Source: Sphingomonas phyllosphaerae (GTDB taxonomy: Bacteria > Pseudomonadota > Alphaproteobacteria > Sphingomonadales > Sphingomonadaceae). Taken from it: a DNA stretch of 64,000 nt. The position numbers and the translations under genes were made by a program. Positions 27,346-36,672 of the stretch are shown one piece after another (positions within the stretch are counted from its first letter, which is position 1; every line of letters begins with the position of its first letter). The notes under the pieces are model-generated. The model ran no database searches, was not told the origin of the DNA, and was given only the letters and a program-made list of their open reading frames with translations. Location of the stretch: the NCBI RefSeq assembly GCF_029623345.1, contig NZ_JAPYKH010000003.1, positions 124,001-188,000 of the forward strand, given 5' to 3'.

Positions 27346-29682
27346 CTAGCGCAGCCGCTCGATCGCCTGCGCCAGCGCCACATACAGCTTGCCCATGTCG
27401 GAGGACAGCAACGTCACCCCCAGCGGCGAGCCGTCGCGCTGCGCCAGGATGGTGCGCAGCATCGCCTCGAAATCGTGGATGTATCGGTTGACCTGCTCGC
27501 GGAAGGCGCCGTCCTCGTCGTACAGCCGCGCGACATCGCGCTGCTCGCCGCCGTCGAGCAGCCGCACCGCGCGCCGCGTGAACACGCCGCGGTCACCCTT
27601 CAGATAGGCCGCCCAGGCGCTGTCCGAGATTTCGGGCGCGAAGGTCCGGGTCAGGTCGATCGAGGCCGAGTTGAGCGACTCGATCAGCAGCGAGGCGCGA
27701 CGCGCGAAGCTGTCGCGCTCATTCTCCTCGCCCGCCGCGCGCGCTTCCTCCAGCCTTTGGTCGATCAGCGCGATCGTCGCCTCGATGCCGTCGAGCTGCT
27801 GCTGCAGCCGCTCGCCCGCGCGGTTGGTCGCCGCGACGGCGGCCTCGGCGACCTGCGCGACCTGGCGGACCTGGCCCTGCACCCCGCTCTCCACCGCGCG
27901 GCTGAGCGCGGCGGCACCCGCGTTCTCCAAGGCGTCGGCGGCCTCGGGAATGACGCGAGCGATCGCCTCGCGCGCATGGTCGGCGGCGGCGGACGCGGTC
28001 TCGCGCACGCGCAGCAGCGCCTCGACCAGCCGCGGCGCGGCCTGCTCGGTGAGATCGTCGATCTGGCGCGAGGCGTCGCCCATCGCCTCGCCGATCTCGT
28101 CGGCCTGGCTGCGCCCGCGCGCGAGCCCGTCGTGAAGCCGACTGGTGAGCGACTCCACCGTCTGGCGCTGCTCGGCGACGACCTGTGCCACCGCCTCGAT
28201 CGCGTCGTGCGTGCTCTCGGCGGCGGTGACGAGCGCGAGCAGCTCGGGCTTGGCCGCGGTGATCACCTGCTTGGTCGAGGCGACGCGGCTCTCCAGCCGC
28301 GAGATCGCCTCGGGCATGGTCTCGTCCATCTCGCGCGCCGCGGCGTCGAGCGCGACGAGCAGATGCTCGGTGGTCGAGATCGTGTGCTGCGCCGAGGCGT
28401 GGCCCGCGTCCATCGCGCGTCCCAGCGCCTCGGCCGAGACGTGGAGCGCGCTCACCGAGGCGGCGAGCTGCTGGGTACGCTCGCCGCCGTCGCGGTGGAG
28501 CGCGACGAAGCGCTGGTCGACGCGCAGGATCGCGTCGTCGAGCGAGTCGAACAGCTGGCGGCCGGCGCCCTGCTGTGCGTCGAGCCGCGCTGCGATCCGC
28601 TCGATCACCACCTCGATCAGCCCGATCCGCTCGGCCAGCGCCTCGGCGCTCTCGCGCGCGGCATGGTCGAGTGCGGTCTGGTTGGTGCTGACCATCGCCA
28701 GCATCGCGTCGCCCTGCGCCGCAATCGCCTTGCGCGACTCGTCGATCGCGCGCGCGGTGCGGTCGAGCAGCGCGTCGACCGCACCCGCCGCTGCGGAGGT
28801 GACCGCCTCGAGCCGCGCCCCGGCGGTGTGGCTGGTCGATTCCATCCGCTGCATGTAGGCGGCAAGCTTCTCGGCCGCGCCGCCCGCGATCGCCTCGGCG
28901 TCGCGCCCGCGCGCCACCAATGCCGCGACCTGCGCGTCCAGCCCGGCGCTGTGCTCGTAGGCGACCAGCCCGGCCTGGTCGATCGTCTCGGTGAGCGAGC
29001 GCGTCTCCTCCGCGGCCCGTGGCAAAGCGGCGATCAAGGCGTCAAGTCGCTCGTGCGCGGCGCCAGCGGTGGCGGAAAGCGCGCCGGTCTGCGCGTCGAC
29101 GCGCTGAACCTCGGCGGTTAGCGTGCCCGCAATGTCGGCGAGGCGCGCGGTCGCGGCGTCACCCAACGCGGTGAGCAGGCGCACCTGCTCCGCCATCTGC
29201 GTGCGCTGCTCTTCGATCGTGGTGCCGAGCACCGCCACGGTGTTCTCCAGCGCCACCGCCTCGCCGCGCATCGCGCGCGCGGTCGCGCCGAAGCGCTGCG
29301 CCTCGGCCGTGGAGGTGCGCAGCGCTGCGAGCCAGACCACGCCGGCGAGCGCCGGCACGGTCGCCAGCGCGGCGCCGAACTGCGCCAGCGCGAGTGGCGT
29401 CATCGCGCCGAGCGAGGCACGCGCCAGCCACAGCAGCGCGGCAACCCACAATATCGCGAGCGCGATCGCGACCCAGCCGAGCACCGGCCGCGGGCCGCCC
29501 GGCGCGGGGCGATCGGGAGCGTCGTCGGAGAAGAACGGGTCGGTCACGGTCGGGGCAGGCTCCGCAGACGGAAGGGTGGCGGGATCGGGCCAGCTCTCCG
29601 GCCAATGATCGGGCCAGCGCGCGCCAGGCTCGGCCGCACGTGCATCGGATAGTGAAGTCGGCCCCCCGGTCATCCGCTCCAT
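27346..29682 (-). CDS. large coiled-coil membrane protein, candidate TipN-like polarity factor
   Basis: 778 residues, start ATG at 29680-29682. A Pro-rich cytoplasmic leader (1-65) is followed by two adjacent transmembrane helices (about 67-91 and 95-120). Then comes roughly 500 residues of Ala/Glu/Arg-rich predicted coiled coil. A distinct C-terminal region of about 120 residues (from FARRASLLIESLNSASIDL through SDSAWAAYLKGDRGVFTRRAVRLL) looks globular and more conserved in character. This architecture matches the Caulobacter polarity marker TipN, but coiled coils are easily confused and I rank this as a proposal. It is transcribed divergently from the next gene. Confidence 0.5.
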   Translation of the reverse strand: MERMTGGPTSLSDARAAEPGARWPDHWPESWPDPATLPSAEPAPTVTDPFFSDDAPDRPAPGGPRPVLGWVAIALAILWVAALLWLARASLGAMTPLALAQFGAALATVPALAGVVWLAALRTSTAEAQRFGATARAMRGEAVALENTVAVLGTTIEEQRTQMAEQVRLLTALGDAATARLADIAGTLTAEVQRVDAQTGALSATAGAAHERLDALIAALPRAAEETRSLTETIDQAGLVAYEHSAGLDAQVAALVARGRDAEAIAGGAAEKLAAYMQRMESTSHTAGARLEAVTSAAAGAVDALLDRTARAIDESRKAIAAQGDAMLAMVSTNQTALDHAARESAEALAERIGLIEVVIERIAARLDAQQGAGRQLFDSLDDAILRVDQRFVALHRDGGERTQQLAASVSALHVSAEALGRAMDAGHASAQHTISTTEHLLVALDAAAREMDETMPEAISRLESRVASTKQVITAAKPELLALVTAAESTHDAIEAVAQVVAEQRQTVESLTSRLHDGLARGRSQADEIGEAMGDASRQIDDLTEQAAPRLVEALLRVRETASAAADHAREAIARVIPEAADALENAGAAALSRAVESGVQGQVRQVAQVAEAAVAATNRAGERLQQQLDGIEATIALIDQRLEEARAAGEENERDSFARRASLLIESLNSASIDLTRTFAPEISDSAWAAYLKGDRGVFTRRAVRLLDGGEQRDVARLYDEDGAFREQVNRYIHDFEAMLRTILAQRDGSPLGVTLLSSDMGKLYVALAQAIERLR

Positions 29683-29802
29683 CTAACACGTTTGCCCGTA
29701 TCGGGAAGCCGTCTCGGTGGGGCACAGTCGCTCGGTCCGGCGCGTCGCTGCGCCGCGTCACGGATATTGCCGCGGTGCACGCCACCCCGTAACAGCCATG
29801 GC

Positions 29803-30984
29803 ATGCTGGCCGGGCTCCTGTTTGCGATCCATGAGGCAGAGGACCGACCGGGGACGCTCGCGGCCACGCTGCCCTTCGCCGCGGCCTCGCTGATCGAATA
29901 TCAGGCGCGGCTGCTGGTTGCGTGCGACTCCGCGCAGATCGTCGTCGTGGTGGCGCGCGAAACGCCCGAGCTGGCAGGCGCGCTGGCGCGGATCGGGCGG
30001 CGCGGCGTCGCGGTCGACGTGGTCCGCACCGCCGCGGAGGCGCTGGCCAAGCTGCACCCGCTCGCGCGCGTGGTGATGATGGCGGACGGGCTGGTCACCA
30101 CCGAGGGCGTCGTCCACGCGCTGGCGGGCGAGGGCGGCGACGCGCTGCTGGTGGTGCCTGGTGCGCAGGCCTCGCCGTTGTTCGAGCGTGTCGGTGCGGG
30201 CGCGGCCTGGGCGGGCGTGGCGCGGCTCGACGCGCGGCGCATCGCGGAGGCGGCGCGGCTCCCCGACGATTACGACCTCCAGTCGACGCTGCTGCGCGCC
30301 GCCGACCAGGCGGGCGCGCGGCATATCTCGCTGCGGCTCGACGACATGGAGCTGGGTCACGGCATCGAGCGGCGTGCGAGCGCGCTGGAGGAACGCGGCC
30401 GCGCGGTGCTGTCGGCCTCGATGGCGGTGCGGCCGAGCTGGTTCGAGCGGCTGGTGCTGCGCCCGCTGGCGCGCGCGGTGATCCCGGTGATCGCGCGCCG
30501 CGCGATCGGCACCGGCACCTGCACCGCCGCGGCAGGAGCGGCGGGGCTGGTCGGCTGCGCCGCGATCGCGCTCGGTGCGCCCGGGCTCGGCATCCTGGTC
30601 GCGCTCGCCGCGGTGCTGCTCGCCGAGATCGCGGGGGCGCTGGCGCTGTTCCGCGACGAGCCCGCGCTGCTGCGCGCCAGCCGCGCGCTGATCATGGCGG
30701 TGCCCGCGCTCGCGGCGCTGCTGCTGGCGTATGTCGTCGATCGCGAGGCCGCGACCGCGAGCGCGCGACTGCTCGCGCTCGGCGCGCTGGTCGCGGCGGG
30801 CGTGGGCGAGCGTGCCGCCGGCGCGGCGCCGCGCCGCGCCTGGTGGGGCACCGCGCCGGGCTATCTCGCGATCCTGGCGCTAGCGACGCTGTTCGGCTGG
30901 CCCACGCTCGGGCTCGGCGTCGTCGCGGTCTACGCCGCGCTGACGCTGGTGGTCGCGGTCGAGTGGCTGCGGCGAGTGACTTAG
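29803..30984 (+). CDS. membrane protein with nucleotidyltransferase-like N-terminal region
   Basis: 393 residues from ATG 29803, in frame with an earlier open stretch that lacks coding character. The first 200 residues alternate strands and helices, with an acidic motif RVVMMADGLVT resembling the metal-binding strand of nucleotide-sugar transferase folds. From about residue 235 there are five or six hydrophobic helices. The arrangement recalls bifunctional nucleotidyltransferase/CDP-alcohol transferase proteins, but the CDP-alcohol transferase signature (DGxxAR...) is absent, so the enzyme function is doubtful. It is divergent from the TipN-like gene with 120 bp between. Confidence 0.4.
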   Translation: MLAGLLFAIHEAEDRPGTLAATLPFAAASLIEYQARLLVACDSAQIVVVVARETPELAGALARIGRRGVAVDVVRTAAEALAKLHPLARVVMMADGLVTTEGVVHALAGEGGDALLVVPGAQASPLFERVGAGAAWAGVARLDARRIAEAARLPDDYDLQSTLLRAADQAGARHISLRLDDMELGHGIERRASALEERGRAVLSASMAVRPSWFERLVLRPLARAVIPVIARRAIGTGTCTAAAGAAGLVGCAAIALGAPGLGILVALAAVLLAEIAGALALFRDEPALLRASRALIMAVPALAALLLAYVVDREAATASARLLALGALVAAGVGERAAGAAPRRAWWGTAPGYLAILALATLFGWPTLGLGVVAVYAALTLVVAVEWLRRVT

Positions 30985-31020
30985 AGCGTGGTTAAGGATC
31001 GTTCGCTAAGGGGTGGGGAG

Positions 31021-32109
31021 ATGCCCGCCCAACCCTCTCACGCGATCGATTCGGACCTAGCCGCGCGAGTCGCGGCGCAGGCGGCGTCGGCCGACGGCCG
31101 CGCCGGAGCACGGCTGAGCGCCGCGATCGCCGACGTCTTCGCTGACGAGCGCGACCGCTTCGACGAGCGCAGCCGGGTGGCGATCAACCGCCTGGCCGAG
31201 ACGACCGTCGCCGCGATCGAGCGCGACATCGCCGGCCACGCCGCGCGGCTGCTCGAGGCGCGCGGCTTCCCCGACATCGCCGCCCTGCTCGCCGGCAATT
31301 GCGCGATGACGCTGCCGCGGCTGGTCGAGTCGGGGCTGATGCGCGACCCGGAGGTCATGGGCGAGATGATTGCGCAGGCGCGCGTCGATCTGATCGACGC
31401 GGCATTGGCGGCGCAGCGCGCGCCGGGCAGCACCGCGGCGCTGCTCGCCGCGCTGGGCGAGAGCGCCGACGGCGTGGTGCGTGCCCGTGCGGTGGCCTAC
31501 CTGGTGGCGGACAGCCGGCGTCGCCTGGCGCATGCCGACCGCCACGCCGAGTTGCCCGACGTGCTGCACGAGCGGCTCGCCTGGTGGGTGGCGGCGGCGC
31601 TGCGCGAGCGGCTCGGCCACGGCGTCCCGCCCGAGGTCGACCGCGCCTTGTCCGAGGCGACTCAGCGCAGCATCGCGGCGCACGACGATGGCGAGCGGGT
31701 CGAGGCCGCCGCGGCGCAGCTCGCCGCTGCGATCGACCCCGTCGCCGGCGCACTGCCGCAGCTGATGATCGACTCGCTCGGTGAGGCGCGCACCAGCTTG
31801 TTCGTCGCGCTGCTGGCGCACGCGCTGGGGATCGAGTTCACCGAGGCGCGCGGGCTCACGCTCGATGCCGACAGCGATCGGCTGTGGCTGGCGCTGCGCG
31901 CGCTCGGGATCGAGCGCCACTTGATCGCGCGGATTGGCTTCGTCTTGTGCGAGGCCGATCGCGCGCGCGACGTCGAGACCCTGCCCGAGTCGCTCGACCG
32001 CGTCGCCACGCTCGCGCCCGAGACCGCCGCGCGCGCTGTCGCCCCGCTGACGCTGCACCGCGACTTTCGTGCCGCGGTGCGCGCGCTCGCGCGCAGCCCG
32101 CGCGCGTGA
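31021..32109 (+). CDS. DUF2336 domain protein
   Basis: 362 residues from ATG 31021 (GTG 30988 is an in-frame alternative). It is all-helical and Ala/Arg/Asp-rich, with repeated HEAT-like helices such as LLAGNCAMTLPRLVESGLMRD and EVMGEMIAQARVDLIDAAL. These match DUF2336, a family found in alphaproteobacteria beside signalling genes. The stop overlaps the histidine kinase gene that follows by 4 nt (GTGA), so the two proteins probably work together. No catalytic residues are apparent; a scaffold or regulator role is an inference. Confidence 0.65.
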   Translation: MPAQPSHAIDSDLAARVAAQAASADGRAGARLSAAIADVFADERDRFDERSRVAINRLAETTVAAIERDIAGHAARLLEARGFPDIAALLAGNCAMTLPRLVESGLMRDPEVMGEMIAQARVDLIDAALAAQRAPGSTAALLAALGESADGVVRARAVAYLVADSRRRLAHADRHAELPDVLHERLAWWVAAALRERLGHGVPPEVDRALSEATQRSIAAHDDGERVEAAAAQLAAAIDPVAGALPQLMIDSLGEARTSLFVALLAHALGIEFTEARGLTLDADSDRLWLALRALGIERHLIARIGFVLCEADRARDVETLPESLDRVATLAPETAARAVAPLTLHRDFRAAVRALARSPRA

Positions 32110-33440
32110 TCGTGCTGGCGACGCTGCATGCGGCGGTCGACCGTCACGACCGGCTGGCCCGTGCCGACGACGCCTTCGCCGCGCTTAACGCGCGCGCGGG
32201 CGGGCGCCACGGCGCGCTGCTCGCCATTCCTCAGGTCGCGGTGCTGGCGCGGCTGGCGCGACGGCTGCGAATCCTGGTGTCGCGCGCGGTGACGATCGCC
32301 GACGGCGACCGCGACCTCGACTGCTGGATCAAGGCCGTGCCCGACGAATCCGGGGTAACGTTGACCGTCTCGCTGCTTCGCGAGCGCGCCGCCGGGGATG
32401 CCCGCGCCGGTGCGGCCACCCTGACGGAGGTGACCGCGCCCGAGGACGCCGATTGGACCTGGGAGGTTGACTCGGCGCTTCGCGTCACGCGGCTGTCGCT
32501 CGACACCGCGGCGCGGCTCGGGCTCGATCCAGCCTCGGCGCTGGGCCGCCCGCTCAGCCGGCTGTTCGTGCTCGAGCCCGATCGCGAGGGCACGATGCCG
32601 CTGCTCGACGCGCTCACCGAGCGACGCGACTTCGCCGATCAGCCCGCGCGTCTGCACGGCGGCGGCGCGCGCGTGACGCTCGCCGGACATGTCCGGCTCG
32701 ACACTGGGGGCGGCTTCGACGGCTTCGTCGGCGGCGCCTATGCCGCCGCGCCACAGCCCGTCGCCCCGCAGCTCCGCCCCTTCGATCACCGGCTCGACTC
32801 GCTGCTGCGCGGCGCGTTGGCGCGGATTATCGCCAACGCGGAGGGGATCAGTGCCGCCGGGGACGGACCGCTCGACAGCCACTACGCTGACTATGCCGTC
32901 GACATCGCTGGCGCCGGGCGTCACCTGCTCGGGCTGATCGACGATCTCGTCGACCTGGAAGCGATCGAGCGCGACGATTTCACCACCGAGCGCGCGCCGG
33001 TTGACCTCGCCGACGTGGCGCGCCGCGCCGCCGCACTGCTGGCCACGCGCGCGGCCGAGGCGGGCGTCACGATCGATCGCTCGGGCTGCAAGGGCGAGCT
33101 GGTCGCGCTCGGCGAGTTCCGGCGGATGCTGCAGGTGGCGGTCAATCTGATCGCCAACGCGGTCCGCTATGCGCCGCGCAACAGTGCGATCGTGCTCTCG
33201 CTGCGGCGCGAGGGCGCGCGCGCGCTGTTGACCGTGGCCGACGCCGGCCAGGGCATCGCCGCGGCCGACCAGGCGCGCATCTTCGGCAAGTTCGAGCGCG
33301 TCGATCCCGGCGAGCCGGGCGGCAGCGGGCTCGGCCTGTACATCGCGCGGCGGCTTGCCGAGGCGATGGGCGGTACGCTCACCGTTGACAGTGCGCCGGG
33401 CGAGGGCGCGCGCTTCACGCTGGCGCTGTCCGCGGGCTGA
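32106..33440 (+). CDS. sensor histidine kinase with atypical phosphoacceptor region
   Basis: 444 residues from GTG 32106. The N-terminal 110 residues have no recognised fold. A PAS-like region follows (about 115-215, DWTWEVDSALRVTRLSLDTAARLGLDP). The dimerisation helix region has PFDHRLDSLLRGALARI in place of the usual SHELRTPL H-box, though the second helix (HYADYAVDIAGAGRHLLGLIDDLVDLEAIE) is typical. ATP-binding boxes are intact: NLIANAVRYAP (N), DAGQGIA (G1), FGKFERV (F), GSGLGLYIARR (G2). There is no transmembrane segment, so it is cytoplasmic. The His of FDHRLD may be the phosphoacceptor. It is coupled to the DUF2336 gene. Confidence 0.72.
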   Translation: MIVLATLHAAVDRHDRLARADDAFAALNARAGGRHGALLAIPQVAVLARLARRLRILVSRAVTIADGDRDLDCWIKAVPDESGVTLTVSLLRERAAGDARAGAATLTEVTAPEDADWTWEVDSALRVTRLSLDTAARLGLDPASALGRPLSRLFVLEPDREGTMPLLDALTERRDFADQPARLHGGGARVTLAGHVRLDTGGGFDGFVGGAYAAAPQPVAPQLRPFDHRLDSLLRGALARIIANAEGISAAGDGPLDSHYADYAVDIAGAGRHLLGLIDDLVDLEAIERDDFTTERAPVDLADVARRAAALLATRAAEAGVTIDRSGCKGELVALGEFRRMLQVAVNLIANAVRYAPRNSAIVLSLRREGARALLTVADAGQGIAAADQARIFGKFERVDPGEPGGSGLGLYIARRLAEAMGGTLTVDSAPGEGARFTLALSAG

Positions 33441-33447
33441 GCCGCGC

Positions 33448-33990
33448 TCAGCGCTGCCGCGGGTCGAGCGCGGGCACCTGTCGTGCCGCGCCGGTGGGTT
33501 CGATCCCGGGCCGCGCCCCGGTGGGCAGTCGTTCCTCGCCGCGGATGGCGCGACCGGCGCGCTGGATCGCGGCGGTGAGGCGCGGGTAGATACCGCAGCG
33601 GCAGACATTCGTGATCGCCGCCGCGATCGCCTCCTCCGACGGCATCGCGTCGCGTCGCAGCAGCACCGCCGCGGCCATGACGATGCCGGGAATGCAGAAG
33701 CCACACTGCGAGACGTTCTCTGCGAGCAATGCGAGCTGGACGGGATGGGTACGGTCGCGCGACAGGCCCTCGATCGTCGTGACGAAGGTTCCCTCCGCCG
33801 CGGCGAGCGTCATCTGGCACGAGCGCACCGCGCGTCCGTCGACGTCGATTGTGCAGGCACCGCAGCTTCCCGTGCCGCAGCCATATTTGGTGCCGGTCAG
33901 GTTGGATGCATCGCGCAGCGCCCACAGCAGCGGCGTGTCGGGCGGAAGGCGGTACTCGACCGCCTCGTTGTTGACGGTCAGCCGCGTCAT
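33448..33990 (-). CDS. [2Fe-2S] subunit of a molybdenum hydroxylase family (IorA/CoxS-like), orphan
   Basis: 180 residues from the ATG complementary to 33988-33990. It contains both domains of the small iron-sulphur subunit. The plant-type ferredoxin domain has GCGTGSCGACTIDVDG and CQ downstream. The helical domain has QCGFCIPGIVMAA and CRCGIYPRL. In isoquinoline oxidoreductase-type and xanthine dehydrogenase-type enzymes this subunit carries electrons from a molybdopterin large subunit, but no such gene is adjacent in this window. The last 25 residues are Pro/Arg-rich. It overlaps the PilZ gene upstream by 4 nt. Confidence 0.83.
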   Translation of the reverse strand: MTRLTVNNEAVEYRLPPDTPLLWALRDASNLTGTKYGCGTGSCGACTIDVDGRAVRSCQMTLAAAEGTFVTTIEGLSRDRTHPVQLALLAENVSQCGFCIPGIVMAAAVLLRRDAMPSEEAIAAAITNVCRCGIYPRLTAAIQRAGRAIRGEERLPTGARPGIEPTGAARQVPALDPRQR

Positions 33991-34331
33991 CCGCGCTCGC
34001 GATAGGCGTCGCGGATGTGCTGCATCCAGCCGGCGCTGGGCTGGACGCTGGTGTTGCGCGCGCGCGGGCGGCGTGCCGCGGCGATGTCGACCTGCGCCTC
34101 GAAATGCAGCCCCGCCAGCGTCGCCTTCGCCCACATCACGCGCGCGGCGAGCTGCTCGAGCGTCCCCATCGTCACGCGGACCTCGTCGCCCTGCGTGAGC
34201 CCGGCGCTGTTGTCGACACAGGCGCCGGTGACCGAGAGATTGCGGACGCGGCACTCGACCGCCTTGGTGCCGGTGTCGACCAAAGCATAAAGGATCACGC
34301 TGCTGCGCGGTTCGCGGGGAGGAGTCGACAT
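33987..34331 (-). CDS. PilZ domain protein
   Basis: 114 residues from the ATG at 34329-34331 (minus strand). PilZ features are a basic N-terminus (PREPRSS), CRVRNLSVTGACV carrying the NxSxxG motif, GDEVRV and RVMWAKATLAGLHFE. The canonical RxxxR c-di-GMP-binding motif is not exact (REPR), so binding is uncertain. It overlaps the iron-sulphur gene by 4 nt, an odd pairing of c-di-GMP reception with a redox subunit. It lies divergently from the bacteriophytochrome gene. Confidence 0.75.
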   Translation of the reverse strand: MSTPPREPRSSVILYALVDTGTKAVECRVRNLSVTGACVDNSAGLTQGDEVRVTMGTLEQLAARVMWAKATLAGLHFEAQVDIAAARRPRARNTSVQPSAGWMQHIRDAYRERG

Positions 34332-34494
34332 GCGGGCAGCTCTAGGTCCGGTATCCTAACGGGTTGCTACTCCGATTCCATTGTCTCGCCGCCGGGGCAA
34401 GTCTTGTGTGTCGCATGTCTCGGGATCGCGCAGAAACCCTATGAAATAGCGTCCGATCAGTTGCCTGAAACGGGAATACTGCCATAAGCACGCG

Positions 34495-36636
34495 ATGGCA
34501 GGTCCTACCGTCCAACGCGGCCCGACCGCGGAATCGCTCAACCTGACGGCCTGCGACCGCGAGCCGATCCATGTCCCCGGCGCGGTAATGCCGCACGGCC
34601 TGCTGCTCGTCGCCGATGCGCTATCGCTCGAGGTGGTCGCCGGCGCGGGCGCGATCGAGGCGTTGTTCGGCGACGATTGGCTCGGCGCGCGGCTGGACGA
34701 TCTCCTCGCGCAGGACGTCAACGCCCTCGCCGAGGCTGTGCCGATCGGGCCGGGCGGGACGATCCTGGCGGCGCCGGTGCACGGCCACGACGTCGCGCTT
34801 CACCGCACCGGTCAGTGGCTGCTCGCCGAGCTCGAGCCGATGGGCGAGACCGCTGGTGGCAGCGTAGCCGAGACGCTCGGCTGGCTTGACGCCATGGCGG
34901 CGGGGTTCGAGCGCACCACCACCTTCGTGGCGCTGTGCGAGCGTGCCGCGGTGGCGTTCCGCGCGCTGACCGGCTTCGACCGGGTGATGATCTATCGCTT
35001 CCTCGACGACGAATCGGGCTGCGTCGTCGCCGAGGATCGCGCGCCGGGACTCGACACCTTCCTTCACCATCATTTTCCGGCGAGCGACATTCCGCGCCAG
35101 GCGCGCGCGCTGTACGTGCGCAACCGCACCCGCGTGATCCCCGACATCGACTATGTCCCCGCGCCGCTGCGTCCGGCCGGCTTCGAGCTGACCGACCTAA
35201 GCGACGTCGCGATCCGCAGCGTCTCGCCGATCCACGTCGAGTATCTCCGCAACATGGGCGTGTCCGCCTCGGCGTCGATCTCGATCGTCAAGGACGGGCT
35301 GCTGTGGGGCTTGGTGGCCTGCCACCATGCGACGCCGCGATTGCTGCCGCGCGCCACCCGCGCCGCCGCTGCCGCGCTCGCCGGCGGGCTGGCGCGCCAG
35401 CTCCGCGCCAAGGAGGAGGCCGAGGCGTATCGCGAGCGACTCGCGCTGCGCGGCGAGGAGGACTCGCTGCGCGCCCTGCTGCTCACCAGCGACTCGCCGA
35501 TCGACGTGGTGCAGGCGCGCGCCGAGGACGTTCGCCACGCTTTGGGTGCCGACGGGCTGGCGCTGGTGCGCGGCGGTCGCGCGACGACGGTCGGGATCGC
35601 GCCCGACGAGGCCGCGCTGGTGGCCCTGGCGCGTTGGCTCGGCACGCGCGACGATACCGCGCCGCTGGCGACTCGTGAGCTGGGCAAGGACTGGGCCGAG
35701 GCCACGACGGTGGCGCCCATCGTTGGCGTGCTCGGCTTCGCGCTCGGCGGCGGCGACGCTTTGCTATGGCTGCGCGCCGAGCGGATCGAGGAGATCGAAT
35801 GGGCCGGCAACCCGCACAAGGCGGTGCCGCACGATCCGGAGGCGACGCTGCGCCCGCGCGCCTCATTCGAATCGTGGCGCGAGCAGGTGCGCGGGCGCGC
35901 GCGGCGCTGGACGCTGGAGCAGGTCGACGGCGCGGCGCGGCTGCGCCGGCTGCTCGGCGAGGCGCGCGCCGCCGCCGAGCTGCGCCGACTCAACCGCGAG
36001 CTGGAGCGCGCCGGCGCGGAGAAGGACTCGCTGCTCGCGCAGAAGGACCTGCTGATGCGCGAGGTTGACCATCGCGTGCAGAACAGCCTGCAGCTGGTCT
36101 CGTCCTTCCTCGCGATCCAGGCGCGCGACGCGGGCGCGGGCGCGGTGGCCGACCAGCTGCTCGAGGCGCGCTCGCGGCTCTCGGCGGTGGCGCTGGTGCA
36201 TCGGCGGCTCTACCGCGACGACCAGATCGAGGTGATCGACCTCAGCCGCTATATCGGCGAGCTGATGCAGGACCTGCGCTCCTCGCTGGGCGAGGAATGG
36301 GGGCGGCACCTCACGCTCGACCTCGCGCCGGTGCTGATCCCGACCGACCGCGCCGTCAGCGTCGGGCTGATCGCCGCCGAGCTTGTGATCAACGCGACCA
36401 AATACGCCTATCCGCAGCAGAATGGTGGCGCCATCGACGTGGTGCTGGAGCAGCACGGCCACCTGCTGCGGTTGATCGTGGCGGATCGCGGCGTCGGCAA
36501 GGTGGCTGGTGGCGACGGCGGCTTCGGCAGCCGGATGATGACCGCGGTGGTGCAGCGCATCGGCGGCTCGGTCGAGTTCCAGGCCAATGACCCTGGCACG
36601 CGTGCGCTGCTCACTGCGCCGATCGAGGGCGACTAA
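34495..36636 (+). CDS. bphP: bacteriophytochrome sensor histidine kinase (PAS-GAF-PHY-HisKA_2)
   Basis: 713 residues from ATG 34495. Cys20 in LTACDREPIHVPG is the biliverdin attachment residue of bacteriophytochromes, followed by MPHGLLL. The GAF domain has FPASDIPRQARALY (around residue 195; the DIP motif) and SPIHVEYLRNMGVSASAS. The PHY tongue motif PRASF lies near residue 453. The output is a HisKA_2-type kinase with His526 in EVDHRVQNSLQLVSSFLAIQ and HRRLYRDD, then an ATPase domain (ELVINATKYAYP). It is a red/far-red light sensor in the cytoplasm. No heme oxygenase gene (bphO) and no response regulator are next to it. Confidence 0.93.
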   Translation: MAGPTVQRGPTAESLNLTACDREPIHVPGAVMPHGLLLVADALSLEVVAGAGAIEALFGDDWLGARLDDLLAQDVNALAEAVPIGPGGTILAAPVHGHDVALHRTGQWLLAELEPMGETAGGSVAETLGWLDAMAAGFERTTTFVALCERAAVAFRALTGFDRVMIYRFLDDESGCVVAEDRAPGLDTFLHHHFPASDIPRQARALYVRNRTRVIPDIDYVPAPLRPAGFELTDLSDVAIRSVSPIHVEYLRNMGVSASASISIVKDGLLWGLVACHHATPRLLPRATRAAAAALAGGLARQLRAKEEAEAYRERLALRGEEDSLRALLLTSDSPIDVVQARAEDVRHALGADGLALVRGGRATTVGIAPDEAALVALARWLGTRDDTAPLATRELGKDWAEATTVAPIVGVLGFALGGGDALLWLRAERIEEIEWAGNPHKAVPHDPEATLRPRASFESWREQVRGRARRWTLEQVDGAARLRRLLGEARAAAELRRLNRELERAGAEKDSLLAQKDLLMREVDHRVQNSLQLVSSFLAIQARDAGAGAVADQLLEARSRLSAVALVHRRLYRDDQIEVIDLSRYIGELMQDLRSSLGEEWGRHLTLDLAPVLIPTDRAVSVGLIAAELVINATKYAYPQQNGGAIDVVLEQHGHLLRLIVADRGVGKVAGGDGGFGSRMMTAVVQRIGGSVEFQANDPGTRALLTAPIEGD

Positions 36637-36672
36637 GGGCTGCCGCAGCGCGGCGTCGGGGGCGGGGCGACG

